A DNA stretch of 64,000 nt from Rhizobium sp. BT03. Lineage in GTDB: Bacteria; Pseudomonadota; Alphaproteobacteria; Rhizobiales; Rhizobiaceae. The position numbers and the translations under genes are program-made. The stretch is from assembly GCF_030053155.1 (NCBI RefSeq), contig NZ_CP125640.1, positions 4,252,001 through 4,316,000 on the forward strand. The letters are read 5' to 3'. Below, one piece after another: positions 1-8,049 of the stretch (position 1 is the stretch's first letter; every line of letters starts with the position of its first letter). Under the pieces are notes generated by a model. That model was not told where the DNA came from. It did no database searches and worked only from the letters and a program-made list of their open reading frames with translations.

Positions 1-42
1 GGCCCGATTAAATTGCCTTCGCATTGAGGCGGATGGATTGGC

Positions 43-768
43 CTATTGCCCGACTCGCGTATCGAGTGGAGAAGCAACTTGAGCCTTGTTGCGCATCGCG
101 GTCAGCGAGGTCAGCAGCCTGTCGCGCTCATAGCCTCTGTACCAGTCGGCGCTGTCTCGGCGCACTTCGACGGTGTCGTGCACAAGCTCGGCGGCGAATT
201 TGCCGTCTCCGTCGAGAGTGAAAATAAACGGAATACCAGGACCGAGATGTTTGGCGGCATCCGTCAGGTCGAGCACATCCATGCCATTCGCATATTGCTG
301 ATCGATGTGAAGCACGACGAAATTGTCCGCCACATAGGCGTTAAGCCGTTCGGCGCTTTTTGAGATATCGGAAGGCGGACGTTCGTAAAGTGTTGCGGTA
401 TGGCTGGGTACAGGCTGGCTCGGGCTGCCAAAGCGATAGGTGAACTTATCCGTCTCGCCATGAATATAGGCGTCGAAGACGTGGCACCATATGCACCATT
501 CAGCACCGTAGGAGACCAGCACGGTTTTGTGCTCCGCAACTGCCTTCGCCATCGCCATCCGATAAATCTCGACCTGATCAGAACACTGATCATAAAGCGT
601 GGCACCTCCATCCCGGCACGTTTCACTTGTCTCCCTTGGAAAAGTTTCGATGGGTTTTCGCGCGAAAGAGGGTTCAGCGGCAACCAACGCAGCGGCAATC
701 CCGATCGCGCCAACCAGGGCAGCGCACGCAAAGGCAGTCTTCTTTAGGGATATCATGCTATTCTTCAT
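43..768 (-). CDS. Secreted thioredoxin-fold protein with a CIWC redox motif
   Basis: Predicted 241-residue exported protein. The frame stays open upstream to 852, but the ATG at 768 is preferred because it is followed directly by a typical signal peptide (basic MKNSMISLKK start, hydrophobic core, cleavage near AEPSFA, about residue 36). The mature part has a thioredoxin-like beta strand and active site, VSYGAEWCIWCHVF, with the CxxC cysteines at about residues 92 and 95. This fits a periplasmic thiol-disulfide or thioredoxin-like protein. A large insert lies between the CxxC and the later GPGIPFIFTLDG strand, where the cis-proline of the fold would sit. The physiological partner is unknown. 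It is transcribed away from the helicase gene to the right. Family assignment is confident; precise activity is not. Confidence 0.75.
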   Translation of the reverse strand: MKNSMISLKKTAFACAALVGAIGIAAALVAAEPSFARKPIETFPRETSETCRDGGATLYDQCSDQVEIYRMAMAKAVAEHKTVLVSYGAEWCIWCHVFDAYIHGETDKFTYRFGSPSQPVPSHTATLYERPPSDISKSAERLNAYVADNFVVLHIDQQYANGMDVLDLTDAAKHLGPGIPFIFTLDGDGKFAAELVHDTVEVRRDSADWYRGYERDRLLTSLTAMRNKAQVASPLDTRVGQ

Positions 769-928
769 CACAACCGTGGGGAGATTTCTTTGCAGGATTT
801 TGCAATGCTTGTCACTGGTGCCACCTTGGATGACGTTAATGAAGTAGGTCATTCCTCCGTCAATCCGGTCGTTCCGCGTTAGTTTCCGCCTTGCCTAACG
901 GCTGCGAATCCTGCCAAGTCGTCCGATC

Positions 929-2056
929 ATGCAATTTGCGCCGCAACAAGACGAAGCCCTCAAGGCTGTTTCGAGATGGCTGAACGAAGGGCGCTCGCCG
1001 CTCTTTCGCCTGTTCGGCTATGCCGGAACGGGCAAGACGACGCTTGCCCGGCATTTCGCCGAGAATGTCGACGGCGACGTGCTGTTTGCCGCCTTCACCG
1101 GCAAGGCGGCGCAAGTGCTGCGTTCGCGCGGCGCCTCCAACGCCAAGACGATCCATTCGCTGATCTACCGACCGCGCGGCGAGGAGGCGGTGGAGGACGA
1201 AGAAACCGGCAAGACCTCGATCGCACCGATGTTTTCGATCAACCGGCAAAGCCCGGTCGCCAAGGCGGCGCTGATCATCGTCGACGAATGCTCGATGGTG
1301 GACGAGGCGCTCGGCAAGGATCTGATGAGCTTCGGCACGCCGATCCTGGTGCTCGGCGATCCCGGCCAGCTGCCGCCCGTCAGTGGTGGCGGTTACTTCA
1401 CCAATCAGGATCCGGATTACCTGCTCACCGATATCCACCGGCAGGCGCGCGACAATCCGATCATCAAGCTCGCCATGCAGGTGCGCGAGGGCAACGAGAT
1501 CATGTATGGTGACTACGGCACCGCCAAGGTGATCTCGAAGAACGAGGTAACGCAGCAACTGGTGCTCGATGCCGACCAGGTGCTGGTCGGCACCAACAGG
1601 ACGCGGCGGCGCTACAATCAGCGTCTGCGCGAGCTGAAAGGCTTCAATGCCGAATATCCGCAGACCGGCGACAAACTCGTCTGCCTCCGCAACGATCCGG
1701 CCAAAGGCCTGCTCAACGGCTCGCTCTGGCAGGTGATGACCTCGTCCAAGGAAACGACGAAGCCCGGCATCAACCTGCTGGTCCGGCCGGAGGACGACGA
1801 CATGGATCGGGGGGCTGCCAAGATCAAGCTCCTGAAACAGGCCTTCGAGGATGTCGAAGGCGAGATTCCCTGGAACACCCGCAAGCGCTACGACGAGTTC
1901 GACTACGGCTACGCGCTGACCGTCCACAAGGCCCAGGGCTCGCAATGGAACGACGTCGTGCTCTTCGACGAGAGCTGGGCTTTTCGCGATACGCGGGAGC
2001 GCTGGCTTTATACCGCGATCACACGCGCGGCGGAGACGCTGACGATCGTGCGCTGA
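929..2056 (+). CDS. RecD-like ATP-dependent DNA helicase / AAA ATPase
   Basis: The 375-residue protein has a Walker A motif GYAGTGKTT at about residues 30-38, a Walker B LIIVDECSM near 115, and a UvrD_C_2-type C-terminal helicase block (YALTVHKAQGSQW at about 327, then YTAITRAAETL with the arginine finger). This is the compact RecD-like/PIF1-like SF1 helicase found as a stand-alone gene in many alphaproteobacteria, without RecB or RecC partners. It probably unwinds DNA 5'-3' during repair or replication restart; that role is inferred from the family. The ATG at 929 comes 76 bases after the thioredoxin-like frame's upstream limit, and no partner gene follows in the same direction. Confidence 0.85.
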   Translation: MQFAPQQDEALKAVSRWLNEGRSPLFRLFGYAGTGKTTLARHFAENVDGDVLFAAFTGKAAQVLRSRGASNAKTIHSLIYRPRGEEAVEDEETGKTSIAPMFSINRQSPVAKAALIIVDECSMVDEALGKDLMSFGTPILVLGDPGQLPPVSGGGYFTNQDPDYLLTDIHRQARDNPIIKLAMQVREGNEIMYGDYGTAKVISKNEVTQQLVLDADQVLVGTNRTRRRYNQRLRELKGFNAEYPQTGDKLVCLRNDPAKGLLNGSLWQVMTSSKETTKPGINLLVRPEDDDMDRGAAKIKLLKQAFEDVEGEIPWNTRKRYDEFDYGYALTVHKAQGSQWNDVVLFDESWAFRDTRERWLYTAITRAAETLTIVR

Positions 2057-2123
2057 CCTCGATCGCGCCTCGCGATCTTGGGCGGGAGGCGACGGTGGCG
2101 GCCGTCGGGGGGCGCGTATCGGA

Positions 2124-2816
2124 CTATGCCTGCACGATGCCGAGCAGGACGGCCTTGGCGATCGCCTGGAAGCGGTTGTTGGCGCGGAATTTCAGGATGA
2201 TTCCGGCTTCGAGATCCCTGGTCTCATCATGTTTCAGGTCGAGCGCCCGGGCGATTCGCTGGGTGGAATAGCCCTCCGCCATCAGTTCCAGGCAACGCCG
2301 CTCCTGCGAGGTCAGGCTTGCACTGTCCTGGTTGTCGTTGAGCGGTGGTTCTTCGATATTGTCGTCGTAATCCAGAAGGTCGCCCACCTGCTGGAGCTGG
2401 CGGTGCAGCGTCGACATCTCGGCCGTCAGCTCGCGCTTGCGCACCTGCAGCGCCTCACGGAACATCGCCTCGGCCCTTTCCTGCGAATCGGCCTTGCGAA
2501 GCTCGTCCATCAATTCCTGGATGACGGCGATCGGCATGCCGGTCTCGCGGCAGACGGTGATCACAGCCATGCGCATCACGTCGTCCTGGCCGTAGACCCG
2601 CATCAGGCCGATGCGATTGGCAGAAATCAACCCCTTTTCTTCGTAGAAATGCAGTGTCCTGTGCGTAACGCCGAATGCATTGGCCATATCGGCGATCGGC
2701 ACCGGACCGTCCGGTAGATCCGGCGGCAGCGCGGCCGAAGGCAGGAACCGGTATTTCGACCGGGCCTCCGAAGCGATACCGGCGGCAGCAAACAGGCGTT
2801 TGGAACCGTCTGGCAT
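2124..2816 (-). CDS. MerR-type regulator with a C-terminal LuxR-like HTH domain
   Basis: The start was set at 2816 because a perfect AGGAGG lies five bases upstream; the frame is open to 2960 but that extension is basic and low complexity. The 230-residue product has a MerR DNA-binding domain (VPIADMANAFGVTHRTLHFY, then YGQDDVMRMAVI) at about residues 38-100, a dimerisation coiled coil (REALQVRKRELTAEMSTLHR), and a C-terminal segment resembling a GerE/LuxR HTH (LTSQERRCLELMAEGYSTQR, then ARALDLKHDETRD) at about 168-230. The C-terminus therefore replaces the usual MerR effector region. Its targets are unknown. It is transcribed away from pdxJ, with a 443-base intergenic region between them. 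Confidence 0.8.
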   Translation of the reverse strand: MPDGSKRLFAAAGIASEARSKYRFLPSAALPPDLPDGPVPIADMANAFGVTHRTLHFYEEKGLISANRIGLMRVYGQDDVMRMAVITVCRETGMPIAVIQELMDELRKADSQERAEAMFREALQVRKRELTAEMSTLHRQLQQVGDLLDYDDNIEEPPLNDNQDSASLTSQERRCLELMAEGYSTQRIARALDLKHDETRDLEAGIILKFRANNRFQAIAKAVLLGIVQA

Positions 2817-3259
2817 GAACCCTCCTAGGGCATAGTGTTGCACCTCATGCGGATTTGCCAGTTGCTTCCCAGGCGCGGCGAGTGGGGTTTTCCTCTGGGC
2901 GTTCTTGTCATTGGGAAAAGAAGCAGTACGCGGCGTACGTTTACGCGATACAATGTCCACGTTATGCGTGAACGATCTTTTTTATAAGTGCTAAAAGTAA
3001 TCTCTTTTAAATGGGATAGCAACGTGACGACCTGATTTCAGGGTGTGCTGCAGCAAAACATGCGCTGCATTGCAGCGTGGGTCGACCGTCTTCACGGGTG
3101 ACGGGAATTACTATCTACGGTACGCGGGGAGGGTAATGCCCCACCGACAGCAATGCTCATCAACGATCGGCATCGCATCCATCTGCGAATCTCGTTGGTC
3201 ATCTCAGGGCACTTGGCTTAAAAGCAGGGCCTCTGTTTCAGCACCGATGGATATCAGCC
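2817..3259. other. Intergenic region between the MerR-type regulator and pdxJ
   Basis: This is a 443-base divergent intergenic region without a convincing gene. Both neighbouring frames extend into it, but the ribosome-binding sites place their starts at its edges. It contains a short palindrome (2926-2938), an AT-rich stretch around 2975-3010 that could hold a promoter, and a GC-rich part with several small inverted repeats (for example CGCTGCA/TGCAGCG near 3063-3077). No riboswitch class was recognised. Confidence 0.5.
2926..2938. promoter_or_regulatory. Short palindrome GTACGC-G-GCGTAC, possible operator
   Basis: Two perfect six-base arms flank a single base, about 110 bases upstream of the MerR-type gene. 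MerR proteins bind dyads inside promoters, so autoregulation is possible. A palindrome this short can also occur by chance in GC-rich DNA. Confidence 0.25.
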
Positions 3260-4012
3260 ATGCCCACCAAGCTCTCCGTGAACCTCAACGCGATCGCTAT
3301 GCTGCGCAACCGGCGCGACCTGCCGTGGCCGAGCGTGGAAGCGCTCGGGCGAATAGCGCTTGCCGCGGGCGCCAGCGGCCTGACGGTGCACCCGCGCCCC
3401 GACCAGCGGCACATCCGCTTTTCCGACCTGCCCATCATCCGCAACCTGATCGACGACGAATTCCCCGAGGCCGAGTTCAATATCGAAGGTTATCCGACGG
3501 AGGAGTTTTTTGACCTCTGCGCCGGAGCAGCACCGGAGCAGGTGACGTTGGTGCCCGACGATCCCGCGCAGGCGACCTCGGACCACGGCTGGGATTTCCG
3601 CAAACATCAGGCGTTTCTGACCGATGCCATCGCGCGGCTGAAGACGATGGGATGCCGGGTCTCCCTGTTTGCCGACGGAGACGGGGATGCTGAAGCCGTC
3701 GAGATCGCCAAGGCCGTCGGCGCCGACCGGATCGAACTTTACACCGGTCCCTATGGCGGCTGCTACGACGCGCCGGAACGGGCGGCCCCGATCCTCGAAG
3801 CGCTCGGCCGGACAGCGGATGCGGCGCTGGCGATCGGCCTCGCCGTCAATGCCGGGCACGACCTGACGGTCGCAAACCTGCCTGATCTGGTGAAGCGCAT
3901 TCCGGCGCTTGCCGAAGTCTCGATCGGCCATGGGCTGACGGCCGATGCGCTTGAGTATGGCATGGCCGAGACGGTGCGGCGGTTCTGCCGGGCGTGTGGG
4001 CAGGCTGTTTGA
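3260..4012 (+). CDS. pdxJ: Pyridoxine 5'-phosphate synthase PdxJ
   Basis: The 250-residue protein matches PdxJ along its length. It begins [19 protein letters not shown], which holds the conserved Asn-Asn/Arg substrate-binding start, followed by [14 protein letters not shown] with the phosphate-binding His-Arg cluster, [11 protein letters not shown], the VTLVPD strand, and a late glycine-rich phosphate site (GHGLTADAL). PdxJ condenses 1-deoxyxylulose 5-phosphate with 3-amino-2-oxopropyl phosphate to give pyridoxine 5'-phosphate, the last step of DXP-dependent vitamin B6 synthesis in the cytoplasm. It stands alone: no acpS or pdxA is adjacent. It is followed by a mosaic repeat region. Identification is confident. 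Confidence 0.95.
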   Translation: MPTKLSVNLNAIAMLRNRRDLPWPSVEALGRIALAAGASGLTVHPRPDQRHIRFSDLPIIRNLIDDEFPEAEFNIEGYPTEEFFDLCAGAAPEQVTLVPDDPAQATSDHGWDFRKHQAFLTDAIARLKTMGCRVSLFADGDGDAEAVEIAKAVGADRIELYTGPYGGCYDAPERAAPILEALGRTADAALAIGLAVNAGHDLTVANLPDLVKRIPALAEVSIGHGLTADALEYGMAETVRRFCRACGQAV

Positions 4013-4049
4013 TCGGGGCGGTTTGACCGCGACTCATACAATTTGTCGC

Positions 4050-4177
4050 GAGGGAGTCTTCTGCGCCCAAGGACTTGGGCGCGCTGGATCTCTGTGACAA
4101 GCACAGAGATGAGGGAGTTTTTGGTAGGCGCCTCCGCCAGATCCGGCCACGGCGTGTCCGCGCCGTGAATGACTCCT
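4050..4177. repeat. Rhizobial intergenic mosaic repeat, copy 1
   Basis: Two palindromic modules lie here: first GCGCCCAAGGACTTGGGCGC with GCTGGATC and CTGTGAC, then GGCGTGTCCGCGCC with GTGAATGACTCCT. Both modules recur at 56222-56345, but there in the opposite order. This is typical of mosaic intergenic elements (RIME-like) in rhizobia. No coding role. Confidence 0.75.
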
Positions 4178-4222
4178 CTGCAACGAGGAGGTTGTTCCAC
4201 TCAGGGATCAAAAATGCCGTGT

Positions 4223-4253
4223 CCCCGTCCTCAGGTGAAATCCGAGGACGGGG
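4223..4253 (-). terminator. Strong hairpin downstream of the qorB-like gene
   Basis: Ten-base perfect arms CCCCGTCCTC / GAGGACGGGG with an 11-base loop lie 12 bases past the stop codon of the leftward qorB-like gene. There is no immediate T-run, so it could be a terminator or an mRNA-stabilising hairpin. Confidence 0.5.
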
Positions 4254-4265
4254 CAAGCCTCAGTC

Positions 4266-5153
4266 TCAGGCCGTCAAAGCAGGCTTCTGCTCGACAAAGA
4301 ACTCCTTCAGCGATTGCGGCTGTTTGCCCGTCAGCTTGGTGAAGTCTTCGGTGAGGATATCGAACTTGCCGGCGCGGATGTTGGCGTCGGCGGAGACCAG
4401 CATGTCGGCGACGAAGCCGGGGAGGCCGGCGCCGCGCATGCCCTGGCCGAGCTGTTCGTCATTGACGTCGACGACCTCGAGCGGCTTGCCGGCGACCTCC
4501 GAGATAATCGCGGCGATCTGGCGGTTGTTGAGAGACGCCGCACCGGTCAGCGTGTAGGTGGCGCTTTCCGATGTGCCGGAGGCAAGCGCTGCGGCGATCG
4601 CCAGGGCGCAGTCGTCACGCGAGATCGTCGAGACCTTGCCGTCGCCCGTGGCGCTGTACCATTTGCCGCCCTGCAGGTTGTGCGGCATGCTATGCATGTA
4701 GTTGTCGTGATACCAGGCGTCGCGGACGATCGTGTGAGCGATGCCGCTCGCCTTGATGGCGTTTTCGCTGCCGAGGTGATCCGGCGCGAAGGTGACGAGC
4801 GAATCGTCCGGCGCCGGCATCGAGGTATAGGCGATGTGCTTGACGCCTGCCTTGACGGCGGCGGCGACGGCCGCCTGGTGCTGGGCGAGACGCTTGCCGG
4901 GGGTGTCGAGCGCATCGGTGCTGATGATCAGCAGCCGGTCGACCCCGGCGAAAGCCTTCTCCAGGCCGGCCGTGTCATCGAAATCGGCCTTGCGGGTGAG
5001 GACGCCCCTGTTTGCGAGATCGGCAAGCTTTTCAGGGCTGCGCGTTGCCGCGACGATGTTGCCGGGGGCGACCTTGTAGGTCTCGATGAGGTGATGGATG
5101 ACACGCTGGCCGAGCTGGCCGGCAGCGCCGGTGACCAGGATTGTTTCGCTCAT
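4266..5153 (-). CDS. qorB: NmrA/QorB-like NAD(P)H:quinone oxidoreductase
   Basis: The 295-residue atypical short-chain dehydrogenase resembles E. coli QorB (YtfG). It starts with the Rossmann motif ILVTGAAGQLGQRVI (GxxGxxG at about residues 8-14), then has ADFDD, VDRLLIIST and IAYTSMP, with a C-terminal substrate lobe ending at the conserved GKQPQSLKEF. QorB proteins use NADPH to reduce quinones in the cytoplasm; by this family logic the gene would serve quinone or electrophile detoxification. It is divergent from a DUF24/HxlR regulator gene, the usual arrangement for a redox-controlled quinone reductase. Direct substrate evidence is absent, so the symbol denotes homology. Confidence 0.85.
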   Translation of the reverse strand: MSETILVTGAAGQLGQRVIHHLIETYKVAPGNIVAATRSPEKLADLANRGVLTRKADFDDTAGLEKAFAGVDRLLIISTDALDTPGKRLAQHQAAVAAAVKAGVKHIAYTSMPAPDDSLVTFAPDHLGSENAIKASGIAHTIVRDAWYHDNYMHSMPHNLQGGKWYSATGDGKVSTISRDDCALAIAAALASGTSESATYTLTGAASLNNRQIAAIISEVAGKPLEVVDVNDEQLGQGMRGAGLPGFVADMLVSADANIRAGKFDILTEDFTKLTGKQPQSLKEFFVEQKPALTA

Positions 5154-5265
5154 GGATAGTTCCTTCTGCGTTGGCCTTCTGTGTTGATTGGTGGTCTCAA
5201 AAAGAGAGCAGCGCTAGAATAGGAATTGACTTGGTGGTGTAAAGGAGGCAGTTTTTCGGCTCTAC

Positions 5266-5281
5266 GTTACCAAAAGGGAAC
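5266..5281. promoter_or_regulatory. Inverted repeat between qorB-like and HxlR-type genes
   Basis: GTTACC and GGGAAC form an imperfect dyad (five of six pairs) across AAAA, ending six bases before the HxlR-type start codon and overlapping its likely ribosome-binding site. It is a plausible autoregulatory operator in the divergent promoter region. Confidence 0.35.
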
Positions 5282-5287
5282 CAGCTC

Positions 5288-5704
5288 ATGGGCGGCGCGG
5301 TCGTCAGTCTGAAGAACAGGATGCCGGGGGCGCGGCGCGAGATTGATCTTGCCGGCCTCGATTTTTCCAATTGCCCGGTCCGGGACATGATGCAGCAGAT
5401 CGGCGGCAAATGGTCGACGCTGCTGCTCGAAGTGCTGGCGGCCGAGCCCCGTCGCTTCGGCGAGCTACGGCGGATGCTTCCCGACATTTCCCAACGCATG
5501 CTGACGCAGACGCTGCGTGATTTGCAGAGGGACGGTTATATCGCCCGCGAGGTCTTCCCGACCAAGCCGCCGAGCGTCGAATATTCGATGACCGAACTCG
5601 GCCGATCGCTCTACCTGCCGCTGTCGCAGCTGTTGAACTGGGCGGAAGCGAACCACGATGCCGTTCGCGCCGCCCGCTCGCGTTTCGATTCAGCCGACAG
5701 CTAG
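5288..5704 (+). CDS. HxlR/DUF24-family redox-type transcriptional regulator
   Basis: The 138-residue protein is a full HxlR/DUF24 winged helix: the N-terminal FSNCPVRDMMQQIGGKWSTL carries the conserved cysteine of this family, followed by RRFGELRRMLPDISQRMLTQ (recognition helix) and the wing VEYSMTELGRSL. In characterised members such as QorR, HypR and YodB, the N-terminal cysteine senses quinones, diamide or aldehydes and relieves repression of a neighbouring reductase. The divergent qorB-like gene is the obvious target. Sensing by this protein is inferred from the conserved Cys near residue 32 and the context. Confidence 0.88.
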   Translation: MGGAVVSLKNRMPGARREIDLAGLDFSNCPVRDMMQQIGGKWSTLLLEVLAAEPRRFGELRRMLPDISQRMLTQTLRDLQRDGYIAREVFPTKPPSVEYSMTELGRSLYLPLSQLLNWAEANHDAVRAARSRFDSADS

Positions 5705-5721
5705 GATGGTGAGAGCCTCTA

Positions 5722-5952
5722 TCACTTCGCGCGGGTAAACAGCGCGCGAAACAGTTCCTCCGAGCGCTGCAACCCTTCGTCGCTCAGAACGACCGACTTG
5801 GCCTTGCCCGCCGGATTGGCAATAAAACCCTTCTTGTACAAACGGTCCATGACGTCCCAGTCGAAACCTTTCCAGGCGCGATCGCCGTCATGCAGTGTCA
5901 GCCAGAGCAAAGCGAGAACGGCATCGTCGATCTTTTCTTCATCCATTTCCAT
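5722..5952 (-). CDS. DUF6429-family small protein
   Basis: The 76-residue protein (MEMDEEKIDDAVLALLWLTL, then HDGDRAWKGFDWDVMDRLYK) resembles the DUF6429 family of short cytoplasmic proteins in proteobacteria. The second half (LSDEGLQRSEELFRALF) resembles the end of a winged-helix domain, but no DNA-binding role is established. No signal peptide or membrane segment is visible. It stops 18 bases from the end of the convergent HxlR-type gene. Function unknown. Confidence 0.75.
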   Translation of the reverse strand: MEMDEEKIDDAVLALLWLTLHDGDRAWKGFDWDVMDRLYKKGFIANPAGKAKSVVLSDEGLQRSEELFRALFTRAK

Positions 5953-5990
5953 GCCGGAAGCATCCCTGTAAGAACGAGAAAACCCTGTCG

Positions 5991-6047
5991 TCCTCTCACT
6001 CTAACCGACGCATGATCCTGAGATCGACTCCGATTTTCAAGGCTGTG
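5991..6047. repeat. Short palindromic rhizobial repeat (GCATGATCC family)
   Basis: GCATGATCC, then ATCGACTCCGATTTTC, then TGCG, resembles the widespread rhizobial intergenic palindrome. Related copies are at 48523-48579 and 55578-55636. It lies just past the end of the leftward MFS gene and may serve in transcript 3' ends. Confidence 0.55.
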
Positions 6048-6049
6048 CG

Positions 6050-7267
6050 TCAGGTCTTCTGTTCGCTGCGCCCTTCCGTCAGGAACAGCAGGAAGGCGAG
6101 CGCCGGGAAGGCGAAGCCGATCCAGGCCGTCATCGTCCAGCCGCCGGTCGCATAGGCCCAGCCGCCGAGCGCCGAACCGAGGGCGCCGCCGGCAAAGAAG
6201 GTTGCCATGAAGAGGCCGTTCAGCCGGCTGCGATGTTCCGGGTTCAGCCCATAGATGGCGCGCTGGCCGCAGACGAGATTGGTGGTAACGCCGAAATCGA
6301 GCATGATCGCCGCCACGGTCAGAAGGATCAGGGCGGTCAGCGAGCCGTCAGCGGCGAAATGACTGATCAGGAAGGAAGCCATGCCAAGCAGCATGGCAAG
6401 CGTCGAGGCGATCTTGGTCATGCCGCGGTCGGCAAGCCGGCCGGCGATCGGCGAGGCGACGGCGCCGGCGGCGCCGGCGAGCGCAAAGAGGGCGATGCCG
6501 TTCTGCGTCAGGCCGAAGGCAGGGCTCGCGAGCAGCAAGGGCGTCGTCGTCCAGAACAGGCTGAAGGCACCGAACATGCCGGCTTGGTAAAGGGCGCGGC
6601 GCTGCAGCACGCGCGAGGTCAGCGCCAGGTGGCCCATGGAGGCGAGCAGTTCGCCGTAGCGAAGCTTTGTCTTCGGCTGGCGGACCGGCAGGTTTGCGCG
6701 CAAGACGACGGCGAGCACGATCATCAGCGCTGCGGTGATGTAATAAACCACATGCCAGGATGAGGCTTCGGCGACGAAGCTGGCGAAGGGGCGCGCCAGC
6801 ATGATGCCGCAGAGCAGGCCGCTCATGACATTGCCGACGACCTGTCCGCGCGTCGCATCGGGCGCCATGTTGGCGGCGAAGGGAACCAGAACCTGAACGG
6901 CGACCGATGACAGGCCGATGCAGAGCGAGGCGGCGAGGAAGGCCGTCGGTGTCGAAGACAGCGCCGCGCCGATCAGCGCAACCGCGGAGACGGCAACCAG
7001 CAGCAGCACCAGCCGGCGGTTCTCCGTGAGGTCGCCGAGCGGCACGATCAGCAGCAGGCCGAGGCCGTAGCCGATCTGCGTCAGCGTGACGATCAGGCCG
7101 GTTGCAGCAGGCGTGAAGCCGAGTTCGGCGCTGATCGGCCCGGCCAGCGGCTGGCCGTAATAGAGATTGGCGGCCACCAGCCCGCAGGCGGCGGCGAAAA
7201 GGAAAGTGAGCCAGGGGGAGAGCGCCCGTGGAATGGCCTTATCAGGCGCGGTGGCTGAAATGCTCAT
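6050..7267 (-). CDS. MFS transporter, drug-efflux type
   Basis: The 405-residue protein has about 12 hydrophobic helices with the MFS loop 2-3 motif (GYGLGLLLIVPLGDLTENRR) and a second-half equivalent (GRLADRG). The start at 7267 was chosen because GGAG sits six bases upstream; the frame extends to 7303. It resembles the inner-membrane DHA1/YnfM-type exporters that use proton motive force to expel drugs or metabolites. The TetR-family gene just upstream, in the same direction and 104 bases away, probably represses it. The substrate cannot be read from the sequence. Confidence 0.85.
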   Translation of the reverse strand: MSISATAPDKAIPRALSPWLTFLFAAACGLVAANLYYGQPLAGPISAELGFTPAATGLIVTLTQIGYGLGLLLIVPLGDLTENRRLVLLLVAVSAVALIGAALSSTPTAFLAASLCIGLSSVAVQVLVPFAANMAPDATRGQVVGNVMSGLLCGIMLARPFASFVAEASSWHVVYYITAALMIVLAVVLRANLPVRQPKTKLRYGELLASMGHLALTSRVLQRRALYQAGMFGAFSLFWTTTPLLLASPAFGLTQNGIALFALAGAAGAVASPIAGRLADRGMTKIASTLAMLLGMASFLISHFAADGSLTALILLTVAAIMLDFGVTTNLVCGQRAIYGLNPEHRSRLNGLFMATFFAGGALGSALGGWAYATGGWTMTAWIGFAFPALAFLLFLTEGRSEQKT

Positions 7268-7371
7268 CGGAAACTCCGGTATGATTGAAAGGATTGATCG
7301 CAAATCGGTCTGCCGGCGGCCACCCGTTTCCGGGCGCCCAGGGGAATCCTGGCATTCCCCTGGGGGAAATG

Positions 7372-7989
7372 TCAGGTCACCAGCTTCATCGCGGCTTCGG
7401 CAGCGGCGGCCATTTCGTCGCCGCTGCGCTCTGTCTTGCCGATGACGCGCATGCCTTTGGTGAGGCAGAGGAGGGCAAGTGCAGTCGCCGATATATCGAT
7501 ATTCGCCGAAATAGAGCCGTCGGACTGGCCGAGGCGGATCAGGTCGGCGAGAAGCGTCTCGTCGGTCGCAAAGGCGGCGGCGACACGCTCGGCCGCCTCT
7601 TCGTCGAAGAGGGCGAGATCGCCGGCGCTTCCAACGACGAGACAGCCCTGCCTGCCGATCTGCCCGTGCGATGAGGCGGCAAAGAAAGTGACGAGTGCAC
7701 GCAGCTTGTCACGGCCGGTTTCGACACGATCCAGTTCGGTTCTGAGCATGCCGCGGCGCACGGCGCGGTAGCGGTCGAAGGCGGCGAGGAAGATGCCGCG
7801 CTTGTCGCTGAAGGCCTTGTAGACGCTGCCGGCGGCAAGCCCCATGGCCTCGGTGAGTTCGCTGATCGAGGCGGCATGGTAGCCGCGCTCGGAAAAGACG
7901 CGCAGCGCCGCATCAAGTGCCGCCTCCGCATCGAATTCCCGCGGGCGGCCGCGGCTGCGGGTCTTCTCCTGGAGGGGCGTTGTGTTCAT
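7372..7989 (-). CDS. TetR/AcrR-family transcriptional repressor
   Basis: The 205-residue protein has an N-terminal basic tail (RSRGRPREFDAEAALDAALR) and a standard TetR HTH (YHAASISELTEAMGLAAGSV, then YKAFSDKRGIF) at about residues 37-68, followed by a helical ligand-binding domain. It lies directly upstream of and codirectional with the MFS transporter, so it likely controls that efflux gene and itself. The C-terminal domain gives no clear ligand clue. The ATG at 7989 yields a normal-length protein. Confidence 0.87.
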   Translation of the reverse strand: MNTTPLQEKTRSRGRPREFDAEAALDAALRVFSERGYHAASISELTEAMGLAAGSVYKAFSDKRGIFLAAFDRYRAVRRGMLRTELDRVETGRDKLRALVTFFAASSHGQIGRQGCLVVGSAGDLALFDEEAAERVAAAFATDETLLADLIRLGQSDGSISANIDISATALALLCLTKGMRVIGKTERSGDEMAAAAEAAMKLVT

Positions 7990-8049
7990 GTCCGCCTAAT
8001 TAGGAAATGATCGTTTCCAAATCAAGCGAAATTTTTGCGACGCAGCACG

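Noticed and set aside
3043..3513. 156-residue frame overlapping the start of pdxJ
   Set aside because: It reads through the pdxJ gene in another frame, with Arg/Pro-rich shadow composition.
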